Shown: piece after piece, positions 18,781 to 27,735 of the stretch
How positions within the stretch are numbered: position 1 is the stretch's first letter
Layout: each line of letters starts with the position of its first letter
NCBI RefSeq assembly: GCF_001968815.1
Contig: NZ_MIEQ01000098.1
Span: 33,675 to 97,674, forward strand
Origin: Motiliproteus sp. MSK22-1
GTDB lineage: Bacteria; Pseudomonadota; Gammaproteobacteria; Pseudomonadales; Balneatricaceae
DNA: 64,000 nt
Reading direction: 5' to 3'
Translations under genes and position numbers: made by a program
The notes under the pieces: generated by a model
The model's input: only the letters and a program-made list of their open reading frames with translations
The model's database searches: none
Told to the model about the DNA's origin: nothing

Positions 18781-18922
18781 CTGTTCTTAACACCCAGAAA
18801 TAAAGAAATATCTAACCGTGACTTGGTTGTATGCAACGACTGTTACTCTTTTTAAGCCCCGGCACACAACCCCATTGACCCCATAATAGATATGGCACCC
18901 ACAATACACCGGAGCTGGAAAA

Positions 18923-19660
18923 CTAAGGTGTTATTTTATAGCTAAGGCTAACACTTGCCCTTACTTCTATTTCACCAGGCACAACCTGCGGCACAACAGG
19001 CGCATCAGCAGTACTTAACATAGAAACTTCCATCCGAGAACTACGCATACGCCCCATGGGTCGTATACTGGCTCCGTCAACTTGAATCGCAGATACTGAC
19101 AACAGCTCAACTTCAGCAGCCTCAGCCGCTGCCAGAGCATAGCCTCGGGCTTTTTGGGTTGCTAAACGAATCGCCTGGTTACGATGCTCATCAGGATTCT
19201 TAAGACCAAACTCCAACTGCCCGATGGTGTTCGCTCCTGCTTCGGTAGCAACGTTAATCCATTCTCCAACCCTTTGTAGTTTTGACGTTTCAATCTCCAG
19301 ATGATTACTTACCACATACCCGACAATCGTTGCTTTCCAGTCTGGTTCACTTTGACGAGGACGAGGAGACCATTGCGGACTAATGGAAAAACTCCCGGTC
19401 TTTAGCTCAGAGTCGCTTAACCCCTCTTTAGACAGGCTTTTTCGTACCTCCGACATTAATCGGTTGTTCTGCTCCAAAGCTTTAGCTGCGGTTTTGCCGC
19501 TGGTTTCGACTCCAACACGAAAACCAACCTGATCCGCAGGTACTTCGACAGTGGCTTCGCCACGAACATCCAAAGTAGGCTCAGATAGGTTTTCAGCCTG
19601 AGCAGAAAGTGCGAACAATAACGTAGAAAACAAACATAGAGTTGATAACCTTTTCTTCAT
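18923..19660 (-). CDS. SIMPL-domain (DUF541) periplasmic protein
   Basis: 245-aa exported protein with a clean signal peptide (KRLSTLCLFSTLLFALSAQA, cleavage before ENLSEP). A SIMPL/DUF541 domain spans the rest: DVRGEATVEVPADQVGF, the SFSISPQW segment, GYVVSNHLEI and a C-terminal VSLSYKI strand. Homologues such as E. coli YggE are linked to oxidative-stress tolerance, though the biochemical role is unclear. It is likely monocistronic; no special regulation is evident. Confidence 0.92.
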   Translation of the reverse strand: MKKRLSTLCLFSTLLFALSAQAENLSEPTLDVRGEATVEVPADQVGFRVGVETSGKTAAKALEQNNRLMSEVRKSLSKEGLSDSELKTGSFSISPQWSPRPRQSEPDWKATIVGYVVSNHLEIETSKLQRVGEWINVATEAGANTIGQLEFGLKNPDEHRNQAIRLATQKARGYALAAAEAAEVELLSVSAIQVDGASIRPMGRMRSSRMEVSMLSTADAPVVPQVVPGEIEVRASVSLSYKITP

Positions 19661-19850
19661 AATACCCTTCCTGTTTAAGACTCCATTTTATTACTTTCCA
19701 ATGCAATCCAAACAAAATTATTGGAAGGCAGCAGAAATTAGTTTCTGACCGAGTTTATCGATACTTTTATTTACAGTTACTGAACGGGACTGACTTTAAA
19801 TGAGTTAATAGATCCAATACTTATCACAACAAAGATAACGGTATAAATTA

Positions 19851-20753
19851 TTACTGGCAATCTTGGCTAAGTACGGTCCGCCCTGCCTGAATAACAATCG
19901 ACGACAGCTCCCGAACCAGAGGAGTATCGACACCCCAACATTGCCAGTATAAATCGACACCAAAGGCATGTTCAGGTTCAAGGTCTATAAGCTCACCTGT
20001 TCGAATCAGGCTTCCCAGCATCAAATCAGGCACTAATCCATAACCCAGCCCCATTTTAATGGCCTTTAAAAACGTTCCCGTTGATGGCAACCGATGCTTT
20101 GGATACACCCCTTGAAATTCGTTCCAGCATTTCTTTAAAAATTCATCATGCAAACGATCCTTGCTATTGAACGTCACCGCAGGTGCCTTTTCTATTGCCT
20201 GTTGACCAAAACCAGCAGAAAAGTAACACTCCAGAAACTCTTTTGTGGCAACACAACGATAACGCATTGTCCCCAGAGGTTCGCAGCGACATCCCTGCGG
20301 CGGCTGAGATTCCGCCGTAATACAGCCTATAGCTTCACCTGTTTTAAGCAATCTCAGGGTTTCGTCTTGATCCTCAACCGCAAGATCAAGCAACCACTGG
20401 CTTTGCTGAGCTTTCTCAGCAATAGCATCAACAAACCAGGTTACCATACTGTCAGCGTTAACAGCGATTGGTAAAGATACAAACCCGGCCAACTGATCAT
20501 CAAAAGCCGACCAAAGCTCATCTTCTAGCAGGCTCACCTTCCGATAATGCTTAAGCAGTTGCTGCCCTTTTGGCGTGGCCTGAACAGGGCTGGTACGAAT
20601 CAGCAGAGGTTGCCCGCAACGAGTTTCCAGCAATTTAATTCGCTGCGAAATGGCTGACTGAGTCAGATGCAGCTGCTTAGCTGCCGTTTCAAAACTACCG
20701 GTTTCAAATACCACCGCAAGCGCTTCTAGTAGCTTGTAGTCCAGCATAATCAA
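19851..20753 (-). CDS. argP: LysR-family regulator ArgP
   Basis: 300-aa LysR-type regulator. The N-terminal helix-turn-helix (LDYKLLEALAVVFETGSFET...LTQSAISQRIKLLE) and the following GQPLLIRTSP closely track E. coli ArgP/IciA. The effector domain senses lysine/arginine in the E. coli protein. It is divergent from an argO-type exporter gene across 139 bp, the classic ArgP-ArgO arrangement. The start may be the second Met (20747), two codons in. Confidence 0.92.
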   Translation of the reverse strand: MIMLDYKLLEALAVVFETGSFETAAKQLHLTQSAISQRIKLLETRCGQPLLIRTSPVQATPKGQQLLKHYRKVSLLEDELWSAFDDQLAGFVSLPIAVNADSMVTWFVDAIAEKAQQSQWLLDLAVEDQDETLRLLKTGEAIGCITAESQPPQGCRCEPLGTMRYRCVATKEFLECYFSAGFGQQAIEKAPAVTFNSKDRLHDEFLKKCWNEFQGVYPKHRLPSTGTFLKAIKMGLGYGLVPDLMLGSLIRTGELIDLEPEHAFGVDLYWQCWGVDTPLVRELSSIVIQAGRTVLSQDCQ

Positions 20754-20892
20754 GAGTCACATAAAATTTTATAATGTAAGTAGAAAATATTTAATTTTAC
20801 TTAAAACACTATCGACTATAACCTGAATTCTTCTATCTTCCCACCGCTTGAAGGCGGGAAACCCAACATCAAATAGGATTTTGAGGATTGTT
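20754..20892. promoter_or_regulatory. Divergent argP-argO control region
   Basis: AT-rich intergenic DNA between the divergent regulator and exporter genes, the expected location of the ArgP operator by analogy with E. coli. The argP-proximal half (20760-20815) is almost pure A/T with LysR-like T-N11-A opportunities. The argO-proximal half contains a GC-rich hairpin (20838-20860). No exact operator could be assigned. Confidence 0.45.
20838..20860 (+). repeat. Hairpin in the argO leader
   Basis: TTCCC (20838-20842) pairs with GGGAA (20856-20860). An A/C mismatch and a further CC/GG pair follow, with loop GCTTGAA. It ends 32 bases before the argO ATG and has no T-run. It could be a leader structure. 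The shape also recalls IS200/IS605 end hairpins, but no transposase is nearby. Confidence 0.4.
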
Positions 20893-21507
20893 ATGCTTTT
20901 GTCGCCATTTATTCAGGGGTTCGGCGTTAGTGCAGGTTTGATTATCGCCATCGGTGCTCAGAATGCACATGTGTTAACACTTGGGATTAAACGACATTAC
21001 CCTCTTTCCGTAGCCTTGGTATGCAGCCTCTGTGATGCGCTGCTAATTATTGCAGGTGTGATTGGCATGGGGATGCTGCTCGATCAGTTTCCCGAATTCA
21101 AAGTGCTGGCGACGCTTGGTGGTGCGCTGTTCCTGTTTATTTATGGCATAAAAGCGATACGCAGCGCCATGCTGCCAAAGCACCTCAGTCTCGACAAGAA
21201 AACTCTGAATCCGTCTTTTGCACTCGTCATGACAAGCACACTGATGGTGACTTTGCTCAACCCCCATGTCTACCTGGATACGATGGTTCTAATTGGCACC
21301 ATAGCCGGACAGTATAGCGGTATAGAAAAAGCGATATTTGCCACTGGAGCAGTGTTAGCCTCCTTTGGCTGGTTCTTCTCTCTGAGCTGGGGAGCGACTA
21401 AGCTTCGTCCATTCTTCCAGTCAACACGAGCATGGCAGATGCTTGATTTATTCGTAGCATTCACCATGCTGACTCTCTCAATACTCCTGGCGCTCTCCGT
21501 TTTATGA
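20893..21507 (+). CDS. argO: LysE/ArgO family amino-acid exporter
   Basis: 204-aa inner-membrane exporter of basic amino acids with about six transmembrane helices. LysE-family landmarks are IAIGAQNAHVLTLGIKR near the N terminus and LLNPHVYLDTMVLIGT in the middle. E. coli ArgO has matching IxxLGPQNAFVMxQGIRR and WLNPHVYLDT. I chose the ATG at 20893 because it gives the family N terminus (LLSPFIQGF); upstream in-frame sequence includes the leader hairpin. It is divergent from argP, which presumably activates it when arginine or lysine accumulates. Confidence 0.92.
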   Translation: MLLSPFIQGFGVSAGLIIAIGAQNAHVLTLGIKRHYPLSVALVCSLCDALLIIAGVIGMGMLLDQFPEFKVLATLGGALFLFIYGIKAIRSAMLPKHLSLDKKTLNPSFALVMTSTLMVTLLNPHVYLDTMVLIGTIAGQYSGIEKAIFATGAVLASFGWFFSLSWGATKLRPFFQSTRAWQMLDLFVAFTMLTLSILLALSVL

Positions 21508-22083
21508 TGATCAGGCAGACCGTCTTTAAGTAAGCACTAAGGAGCCTGGCCTGATACAGTATTTAATCGGTGTGGCCCCAACGCCTGTGGGCTTTGTACT
21601 AAAAGGAATAAAATATGAAACAGACCAGATCAGCAAGGTAGCTTCTTTACCGGACTTTCTGTCAAAGGGCTTTCCGGTAAGAAGGCCATTAGTAAAATAA
21701 CCTTTAGCCTGACAGAACAACGTTAAAGAATTTCGAAGAAAAGGACTCAACCCTTAAGCAGGTTTAAAACAGAGATACAAAAAAGACCAGCCTATACTCC
21801 GTCTAGACTGGTCTTCGATCCTTTTGTGCAACGATCCGTCCTGCTCCAAGCTGCGGTCAGTTCCTTCTGCATCCCTGTTGCGATGTAGACAGTTTGGCCT
21901 ATACGGACCGATTAATCTCTAGGAAAATATCCTATTTTCAGCTGTTTTATTGAGGCCTCATTCAACAACCAGCATAAATTCAAAATGCTGCCGAGAAAAA
22001 TCAATTGGTGTTTCTCTTGCTCGATGGAAGGAATCCTCTAAAATAGCGCCTCTTCTCAGTACCGCACCTAAGGCTAACGGCTA
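21508..22083. other. 576-bp intergenic region
   Basis: No convincing protein gene. Short frames here lack ribosome sites and family features. The leftward strand carries a terminator-like hairpin (21779-21815) and a structured region (to about 21940) treated below as a possible small RNA. The last 80 bases presumably hold the rlmG promoter. Confidence 0.5.
21779..21945 (-). ncRNA. Candidate structured small RNA
   Basis: Reading leftward, three elements occur in order. First is a hairpin with a 7-bp stem GAAAATA/TATTTTC and loop GGA (21923-21939). Second is a long-range pairing of CGGTCCGT (21903-21910) with ACGGATCG (21832-21839). Third is an 8-bp stem AAGACCAG/CTGGTCTT (21783-21815) running into six T's, a good intrinsic terminator. 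Several GGA triplets lie in predicted loops, reminiscent of CsrA/RsmA-binding RNAs, though there are fewer than in RsmY/Z. No clear promoter or GacA box was found. The 5' end is a guess. Confidence 0.35.
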
Positions 22084-23214
22084 ATGCAACAATTTCAGGT
22101 TCCGCAGGGACATTTTAGCCTGCAACGATATCCAGTCGATGCGAATCCATCACTTCGAGCCTGGGACGCAGCTGATGAATTAATCCTGAAGCACGTTGAT
22201 GAGCAATTGACCCACCCTGATCCCGGTATATGGATTTACAATGACTCTTTCGGAGCCCTCAGTGTGGCGTTGAACAACTATTCTGTGCAGGCCATTTCAG
22301 ACTCCTATCTGGCCCATAGAAGCATTGATAATAATTATTGTGATAACCATTTAGTAACAGATTCGCTGACAGTTAAGAGTTCTATTGAAACTCTCGAAGG
22401 AACACCGGATATTGTCCTGATCAAGGTGCCAAAAACGTTAGCCCTGCTGGAAGACCAGCTGTGTCGGCTTAGACCGTTTCTAACCGCACAGACACAAGTT
22501 ATCGGTGCAGCAATGGTCAGGCATATTCACAGCTCAACCTTATCACTGTTCGAACGGATAATCGGTCCAACAAAAACGTCCCTCGCCACAAAAAAGGCAC
22601 GCTTGATTTTCTCAACACCGGATATGGAGATAAAACCTTCTAAATCCCCTTATCCCAATAGCTATACCCTGGAAGGAACCAAACATCAGATTATTAATCA
22701 CGCTAACGTTTTTTCAAGACAGAAGCTGGACATCGGTACACGACTTTTTTTACAACATCTGCCTGTATCAGCCACCGCTCAATCCATTATCGACTTAGGC
22801 TGTGGTAATGGGATTGTCGGACTTATTGCCTCTGAGCGTAATCCGAGCGCTCAGCTTAAATTCATAGACGAGTCATATATGGCTGTTGCCAGTGCAAAGC
22901 AAAACTTCGAAAATGCTTTCAACGGTCAACACAAAGCAACATTTGTTGTTGATAACTGTCTTGATAAAACTGACTCAGATTCAGCAGACCTGATTCTAAA
23001 CAATCCTCCCTTTCATCAGCAGCAAGCGATTGGAGACCACATCGCTTTACAGATGTTTCGCCAGTCTCATCGGGTACTGCGTCAAAAAGGGGAGCTCTGG
23101 GTAATTGGCAACCGCCATTTGGGCTACCATAAACGACTAAAGCAGATCTTCGGTAACTGCACCAGGGTGGCCAGCAACAGTAAGTTCGTGATACTTAAGA
23201 CCACAAAGTTGTAA
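22084..23214 (+). CDS. rlmG: 23S rRNA (guanine1835-N2)-methyltransferase RlmG
   Basis: 376-aa SAM-dependent methyltransferase modifying G1835 of 23S rRNA. It aligns by eye over its length with E. coli RlmG (378 aa): SLRAWDAADE, VLIKVPKTLALLEDQL, LEGTKHQIINHANVFSR. It has the SAM motif IIDLGCGNGIVGL, the catalytic LILNNPPFHQQ, and ends with IFGNCTRVASNSKFVIL. It is convergent with dusC, whose stop lies 23 bp away. Confidence 0.96.
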   Translation: MQQFQVPQGHFSLQRYPVDANPSLRAWDAADELILKHVDEQLTHPDPGIWIYNDSFGALSVALNNYSVQAISDSYLAHRSIDNNYCDNHLVTDSLTVKSSIETLEGTPDIVLIKVPKTLALLEDQLCRLRPFLTAQTQVIGAAMVRHIHSSTLSLFERIIGPTKTSLATKKARLIFSTPDMEIKPSKSPYPNSYTLEGTKHQIINHANVFSRQKLDIGTRLFLQHLPVSATAQSIIDLGCGNGIVGLIASERNPSAQLKFIDESYMAVASAKQNFENAFNGQHKATFVVDNCLDKTDSDSADLILNNPPFHQQQAIGDHIALQMFRQSHRVLRQKGELWVIGNRHLGYHKRLKQIFGNCTRVASNSKFVILKTTKL

Positions 23215-23237
23215 CTGAAAAAAACAACGTAAACGGC

Positions 23238-24191
23238 CTATAGACAGCTGTGCTGCTGGAATACAGATCTGACACCCTCAATATGCATCTCTTTTTTGAT
23301 AAGCTCAAATAATCGCTTCGCTTGAGGGTATTGTTTTTGTAGAAAAGAAAGCCATTGTTTGATTCGCCCGGGAGCATGCTTGGCAGCAACTTGCTGCTGA
23401 ACCGACTCGAAAAAACGGTACAGCATGCTCACTACTGTTGCCCAGTCCATGGGGACATAGGATACTCCATCCCGTTGCGCAACAATCCCTCTAGCCAGAT
23501 CAGGGCGTTGCAGCAACCCTCTGCCGACCATCACATTTTCACAACCACTCACTTCACGACAGAGCTGATAATCGCTGGTCGAGAAAACGTCCCCGTTGGC
23601 GACAACAGGAATATCAACCCGGTTCCGAATCTGTGCGATCCAGGACCAGTGGGCAGGAGGTCGATAGCCCTCAACCTTGGTACGTGCGTGAACACAAATT
23701 TCGCTGGCACCTGCATCAGCAATGGCTACAGCATTATCTATCGCCAACGCCTTGTCCTCATAACCCAAACGCATCTTGGCGGTTACAGGAATATTGTCAG
23801 GAACAGCTTCACGTACAGCTGACACAATAAGATTAACCAGATCGGGCTCTTTCAACAGAATTGAACCACCACGATTACGGTTAACGGTTTTGGCCGGACA
23901 ACCAAAATTCAAATCAATGCCTGGCGCCCCCAGAGTCGCGGCTCTTAGTGCGTTAGCCGCCATAACATCTGGCTCACTACCAAGCAATTGCACAAACACC
24001 GGAACCCCGCTAGAAGTGACTCCACCCACATGCAATTCAGGAGACAGTCGATAGAATACCCGAGAGGGCAGCACACGCTCACTAACACGCACAAACTCTG
24101 TCACACAGCGATCAATACCGCCAACCGTTGTCAACAAGTCCCTCATAACAGGGTCCACCACCCCTTCCATAGGGGCCAATAGTATTTTCAA
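23238..24191 (-). CDS. dusC: tRNA-dihydrouridine(16) synthase DusC
   Basis: FMN-dependent enzyme reducing U16 in tRNA. The 317-aa TIM barrel starts with LLAPMEGVVDPVMRDLL, then has GIDRCVTEFVRV, the catalytic-cysteine motif DLNFGCPAKTVNRN and the phosphate-site motif VMVGRGLLQRPDLA. The PMEGVVD opening and CVTEFxRV are DusC-specific rather than DusA or DusB. A C-terminal helical domain of normal length follows. Confidence 0.95.
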   Translation of the reverse strand: MKILLAPMEGVVDPVMRDLLTTVGGIDRCVTEFVRVSERVLPSRVFYRLSPELHVGGVTSSGVPVFVQLLGSEPDVMAANALRAATLGAPGIDLNFGCPAKTVNRNRGGSILLKEPDLVNLIVSAVREAVPDNIPVTAKMRLGYEDKALAIDNAVAIADAGASEICVHARTKVEGYRPPAHWSWIAQIRNRVDIPVVANGDVFSTSDYQLCREVSGCENVMVGRGLLQRPDLARGIVAQRDGVSYVPMDWATVVSMLYRFFESVQQQVAAKHAPGRIKQWLSFLQKQYPQAKRLFELIKKEMHIEGVRSVFQQHSCL

Positions 24192-24409
24192 TGTTAACAG
24201 TACCTGGGCAGCGTTTTATTCGATCCGAAAGGAATAGTTGACGTAACAGATCAATGGCCCTGTATATTAACCCAATCCCGAGAAAATCCCACGTGCACCC
24301 GATAGATATTCTACGATCAGATAACCTGCAAACCGCGACACTCGACTAAAGATAGTATTAGCAACCACTAAAACTAGGTACAATCCCTTACTGAATTGGA
24401 ACTCTTATT

Positions 24410-25204
24410 ATGGGAAATCCTATGAATAGCACCCCTCTGATTTTAACTGATGACGCTGATGGTATTGCTACCGTTACCCTGAACAGACCCGAAGCCTATA
24501 ACGCACTATCCCTCCCTCTGATGAGAGAGTTACTGGCTCAACTGAAGAAAATATCTGCAGCCAGACACATCCACGTCGTTATTCTTAAAGGTGCCGGACG
24601 AGGATTTTGCGCGGGTCATGATCTAAAAGAAATGACTTCCTCCCAAGATCAAAAACTTCATGATGAGACTTTTCAAACCTGCTCCAAACTGATGCAGGCA
24701 ATCACCCAATTGCCTCAGCCTGTAATTGCTCAAGTTCACGGCATCGCGACGGCAGCTGGTTGCCAGCTTGTTGCCAGTTGCGATTTGGCAATAGCGTCGG
24801 AGAATACGAAATTCGCCACTCCTGGTGTGAATATTGGCCTATTCTGCTCGACCCCAATGGTTGCCCTCAGTCGAACAGTATCCCGAAAACATGCAATGGA
24901 GATGCTGCTGCTTGGAGATATGCTAAGCGCACAACGGGCATACGAAATAGGCTTAATAAATCGTGTAGTTAATGAGGAAAGTATCGAAGAAAGCGTGCAG
25001 ACTATGGCTAAACAACTGGCAACCAAATCACCGTTAACTATCAGAACAGGAAAACAGGCATTCTATCATCAAATAGACCAGGGGCTTGCGGATGCCTATA
25101 ACCACTGCAGCAAGGTGATGAGCTGCAATCTCAATAGCGAAGATGCTCAGGAGGGGATTAATGCTTTTCTAAACAAGCGCCCAGCCGTCTGGAAAGGTTG
25201 TTAA
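24410..25204 (+). CDS. Enoyl-CoA hydratase/isomerase family protein
   Basis: 264-aa crotonase-fold protein: VTLNRPEAYNALSLPLMREL, the oxyanion-hole segment GRGFCAGHDLKEM, HGIATAAGCQLVASCDLAIAS and KQAFYHQIDQGL near the C terminus. The second catalytic position of classical hydratases (Glu164) is not evident in FATPGVNIGLFCSTPMVALSR, resembling ECHDC3-like members, so the exact reaction is open. An alternative start (MNSTPL) lies four codons in. It has no beta-oxidation neighbours. Confidence 0.9.
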   Translation: MGNPMNSTPLILTDDADGIATVTLNRPEAYNALSLPLMRELLAQLKKISAARHIHVVILKGAGRGFCAGHDLKEMTSSQDQKLHDETFQTCSKLMQAITQLPQPVIAQVHGIATAAGCQLVASCDLAIASENTKFATPGVNIGLFCSTPMVALSRTVSRKHAMEMLLLGDMLSAQRAYEIGLINRVVNEESIEESVQTMAKQLATKSPLTIRTGKQAFYHQIDQGLADAYNHCSKVMSCNLNSEDAQEGINAFLNKRPAVWKGC

Positions 25205-25260
25205 TTAAACAACGAAACAAAGAAAGGTGCAGAACGGGCACACCGGAACTTAGCTTAGAA

Positions 25261-25293
25261 GTGGAACACTCTTAATGATCGAAAGTGTTCCAC
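25261..25293. terminator. Inverted repeat between convergent genes
   Basis: Perfect 10-bp arms GTGGAACACT and AGTGTTCCAC with a 13-base loop, centred between the convergent enoyl-CoA hydratase gene and the small gene at 25314. It probably terminates both, although T-runs are poor. A related GTGGAGCACT segment overlaps the end of the small gene. Confidence 0.55.
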
Positions 25294-25313
25294 CACTGTT
25301 ATCAAAATAATAA

Positions 25314-25544
25314 TTAGAAGTGCTCCACTATGGATACACGCTTAAAACCAAAATCCTTTGCTAGGCGGGTGGCTACATCCAGGTCATGAAATACACGCTC
25401 ATGACCACCATTTGTCAGAGGAAGCAGGCTGTCATCAATATCACGGAATTGAATGACCCAACCATTGCCCTCTGTTCCCGGCTCGATAAGCGCTTCTTTC
25501 AAGGCACCAATTTCGAAACCAATTTGTACATCATAGAACTCCAT
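25314..25544 (-). CDS. Conserved small protein, unknown function
   Basis: 76-aa acidic soluble protein starting MEFYDVQIGFEIGALKEAL. The ATG at 25544 is preceded by a strong AGGAGA seven bases upstream, so I prefer it to the longer frame that begins 16 codons earlier. It has an alternating strand/helix pattern (GWVIQFRDIDD, HERVFHDLDVATRLAKDFG). I do not recognise the family. Confidence 0.72.
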   Translation of the reverse strand: MEFYDVQIGFEIGALKEALIEPGTEGNGWVIQFRDIDDSLLPLTNGGHERVFHDLDVATRLAKDFGFKRVSIVEHF

Positions 25545-25796
25545 AAGCTCTCCTAATATGTCCTCAATATTGAAGCGCCTGTAATTAAGCATAGCAGGTG
25601 AAGGGTTTTTGCGAATGAATGTTTCTCAGGTACAAGACAGGAATTTTTTGTTGAAACTTTTCCATAAACTGAAACCTGAATCTCTGACTCAAGAACATAA
25701 AAAAACGCCAAACACCCGTTTAAACCTGGGCTAGAGCGTAGTTAACGAGGTAGTATAGCGTTCATTCGTTAACGCTTATTTAGTAGGAAACAGACA

Positions 25797-26411
25797 ATGC
25801 AAATCGACTTCGATCAGTTAAGCCCAAACGCTGTCTACTTTAATATTATTCAAACACTGGTCCCTCGCCCTATTGCCTGGGTGCTGTCTGAGAACAGATC
25901 CGGTAGTTATAACCTTGCTCCTTTTTCTTATTTCACCGCTGTTTCCAGCAACCCTCCTTTACTAATGATCTCTGTCGGAAAAAAACCGGATGGTAGTGAC
26001 AAAGACACGCTGATCAATATCGAGCAACGCAAAGAGTTCATCATCCACATCCCACACTTTGATCAGTTAACAGAAATGAATGAAAGCTCAGCAACCCTGC
26101 CTGAAGGGGATTCGGAGCTGGAACGACTAAAGCTGGAAACGACTGCAATGGAAGGAATCAGACTCCCCAGGCTGAAAGAGAGCCGTATCGCTTTTGCATG
26201 CGAGTGTTACGAAATACACGAGATCGGGAACACCCCCCAGGCAATGATCCTTGGTAAGGTCCAGAGTCTCTATATAGACGATAACATCGCTGTCAATGAT
26301 CCCAAGGGAAGGCTCAAAGTCGACACTGAAAAATTGCAACCTGTGTCTCGTCTGGGGGCTTCAGAATATATGCGTAGTGGCGAAATCATTACACTGGGCA
26401 GGCCCCGTTAG
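25797..26411 (+). CDS. Flavin reductase-like FMN-binding protein
   Basis: 204-aa split-barrel flavoprotein of the flavin reductase-like family. It shows TLVPRPIAWVLSENRSGSYNLAPFSYFTAVSSNPPLLM-type landmarks, split as VPRPIAW, NLAPFSYFTAVSSNPP and FIIHI, then the AECYEIH-like strand (ACECYEIHEIG). Such proteins bind FMN and may reduce flavin or serve as a reductase partner of an oxygenase. No oxygenase gene is adjacent, so the partner is unknown. Confidence 0.88.
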   Translation: MQIDFDQLSPNAVYFNIIQTLVPRPIAWVLSENRSGSYNLAPFSYFTAVSSNPPLLMISVGKKPDGSDKDTLINIEQRKEFIIHIPHFDQLTEMNESSATLPEGDSELERLKLETTAMEGIRLPRLKESRIAFACECYEIHEIGNTPQAMILGKVQSLYIDDNIAVNDPKGRLKVDTEKLQPVSRLGASEYMRSGEIITLGRPR

Positions 26412-26906
26412 TATCATAAAGATAAAAAAAGGAGGGGCAATATTTTTGCCCCAGAAGCCACTCTAATTTAATAAGCACACCGATTTAAAACAAACGTTTA
26501 TACACAAGTCATTGAATCTTCGATTACCGGGGTGCATAGAGAGATGTAGTCAAGTCATATATTTAGATATACGTTTAAGATAACGAGATAATATATTGAT
26601 TTAATTGAATTAAGACTTTTCTGGTTGTTTTTTAACCAATCTGTAAAAAAAGAAGTGTAACGGGGCCTTCAAGGAATATAGCCCTACTGGTTCACAGACT
26701 TATCCACAGTAATTGTTAATAGCCTTCTCTACCCCTTTAAGAAAGGGCATTACAGCGAAAAAAAAACCTTCATATGTCATCAGTATATAGCTCAATTATG
26801 ACAATATGACTACACTGAGAAACCTGACACCGCCAGCATTTCAGAAAAGAATTACCCTGTTTTTTTATACTGAAATCAAACTCCCCGAACCGTCGGGATA
26901 CTATCT
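26412..26906. other. 495-bp AT-rich intergenic region
   Basis: No gene seen. It contains a hairpin just after the flavin reductase gene (26434-26452), a lone perfect DnaA-box 9-mer TTATCCACA (26700-26708) and a short palindrome CCCTTT/AAAGGG near 26735. The rest is A/T-rich and presumably holds the promoter of the lipoprotein gene. One DnaA box is within chance expectation. Confidence 0.5.
26434..26452. terminator. Hairpin after the flavin reductase gene
   Basis: Arms GGGGCAA and TTGCCCC with a 5-base loop, 22 bases after the stop. In the gene's direction no T-run follows; on the other strand the stem runs into CTCC and seven T's, so it would work best leftward. Confidence 0.45.
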
Positions 26907-27260
26907 ATGTCATTACTAATAGCTCCAACAGTTAGCCGGCGTCTGCTACGACTGGTTGCTGCGGCATTAACAACCTTACTACTGAGTAGCTGTGGTTTCT
27001 TTTACCCGCAAACGGTTGAGTTCTATGATCCAGAATGTCAAATCCTCGCAAAGAAGGTAGAACTGAGGAGTGTAAGTATCAGAGGAGTCGGGCTGAGCTG
27101 TCACAATGAAGGCTGTTTGATCGCTTTAATCCCCGCCGCTGCCTCCGCCATTGTTTCAGGGTCAATCGTTGTTGTTGGCAATGTCGTTTACTGGCTGGAG
27201 AAACAGGGTAAGTGTGCCACTATGGATTGGAGCAATGACAACGACCAGAGTAACTGGTAA
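26907..27260 (+). CDS. Small lipoprotein, unknown function
   Basis: 117 aa. The N terminus is a lipoprotein signal: Arg-rich start, hydrophobic LVAAALTTLLLSSC with lipobox LSSC (Cys29). The mature part has a Cys-bearing segment (DPECQIL, GLSCHNEGC) and a second hydrophobic stretch (IALIPAAASAIVSGSIVVVGNVVYWL), so it may also be anchored by a helix. The start Met is poorly supported by a ribosome site. Function is not recognised. Confidence 0.72.
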   Translation: MSLLIAPTVSRRLLRLVAAALTTLLLSSCGFFYPQTVEFYDPECQILAKKVELRSVSIRGVGLSCHNEGCLIALIPAAASAIVSGSIVVVGNVVYWLEKQGKCATMDWSNDNDQSNW

Positions 27261-27339
27261 TAAGACAGTCGCTCATGAGAGAATCCACCCTAACAGTAAT
27301 CGATACCTCAAACTTTGTAATGAAACAGGAACGACCTCA

Positions 27340-27735
27340 ATGCCTTACCGCTTAGAAGACGGTCAGTTGGAATCTTTGTTGGCCCTCTCCTCGGAAGAAC
27401 GTTACCGGCACTTTTTGGAAAAGGTAGCTGACTGGGAACAGCTGTGGGGAGCGCGTGACGAACAAGGCTGGCTTGTCCAGGCCACCTCAACCAATCAGGC
27501 TTATATTTCACTTTGGCCTCATCCTGCCTTCGCTACCGATGCAATTAGACGCCACTTTCCGGGTAATTTCGAGGAAGAAATCGACTTCGAATATCTTTTG
27601 AACGAATGGCTGCCTCTGCTGAAACAGGAGAATATCAAAATTTCGATTTTCCCGGATCGTCAATGGCACTCTGTACTGGTTGATGTAGAAAAATTTGAAT
27701 CGGACCTCAGGCAAGAGATGAAAAAATACCAGTGA
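27340..27735 (+). CDS. DUF2750 domain protein
   Basis: 131-aa soluble acidic protein starting MPYRLEDGQLESLLALSSEE. It has the DUF2750 pattern: ERYRHFLEKVADWEQLWGARDEQGW, then YISLWPHPAFATDAI and a C-terminal IKISIFPDRQWHSVLVD. The frame is open further upstream, but the ATG at 27340 avoids overlap with the lipoprotein gene. DUF2750 proteins look like small cytoplasmic immunity-type or regulatory proteins, but none is characterised to my knowledge. Confidence 0.8.
   Translation: MPYRLEDGQLESLLALSSEERYRHFLEKVADWEQLWGARDEQGWLVQATSTNQAYISLWPHPAFATDAIRRHFPGNFEEEIDFEYLLNEWLPLLKQENIKISIFPDRQWHSVLVDVEKFESDLRQEMKKYQ

Noticed and set aside
21526..21750. 74-residue leftward frame after argO
   Set aside because: No ribosome site or family feature; composition looks non-coding.
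23204..23220. Ter-like core AAAGTTGTAACTGAA near the rlmG end, with a second AAAGTTGTAACT core at 62776-62787
   Set aside because: Both match the GTTGTAACT core of E. coli Ter sites but have C or A instead of G at the position pairing with the lock cytosine. Both lie in or at coding ends, and two hits of a 9-mer are near chance for this length.
26700..26708. Perfect DnaA box TTATCCACA in an AT-rich gap
   Set aside because: Single occurrence, no cluster, and no dnaA/dnaN/gid genes; not evidence of an origin.
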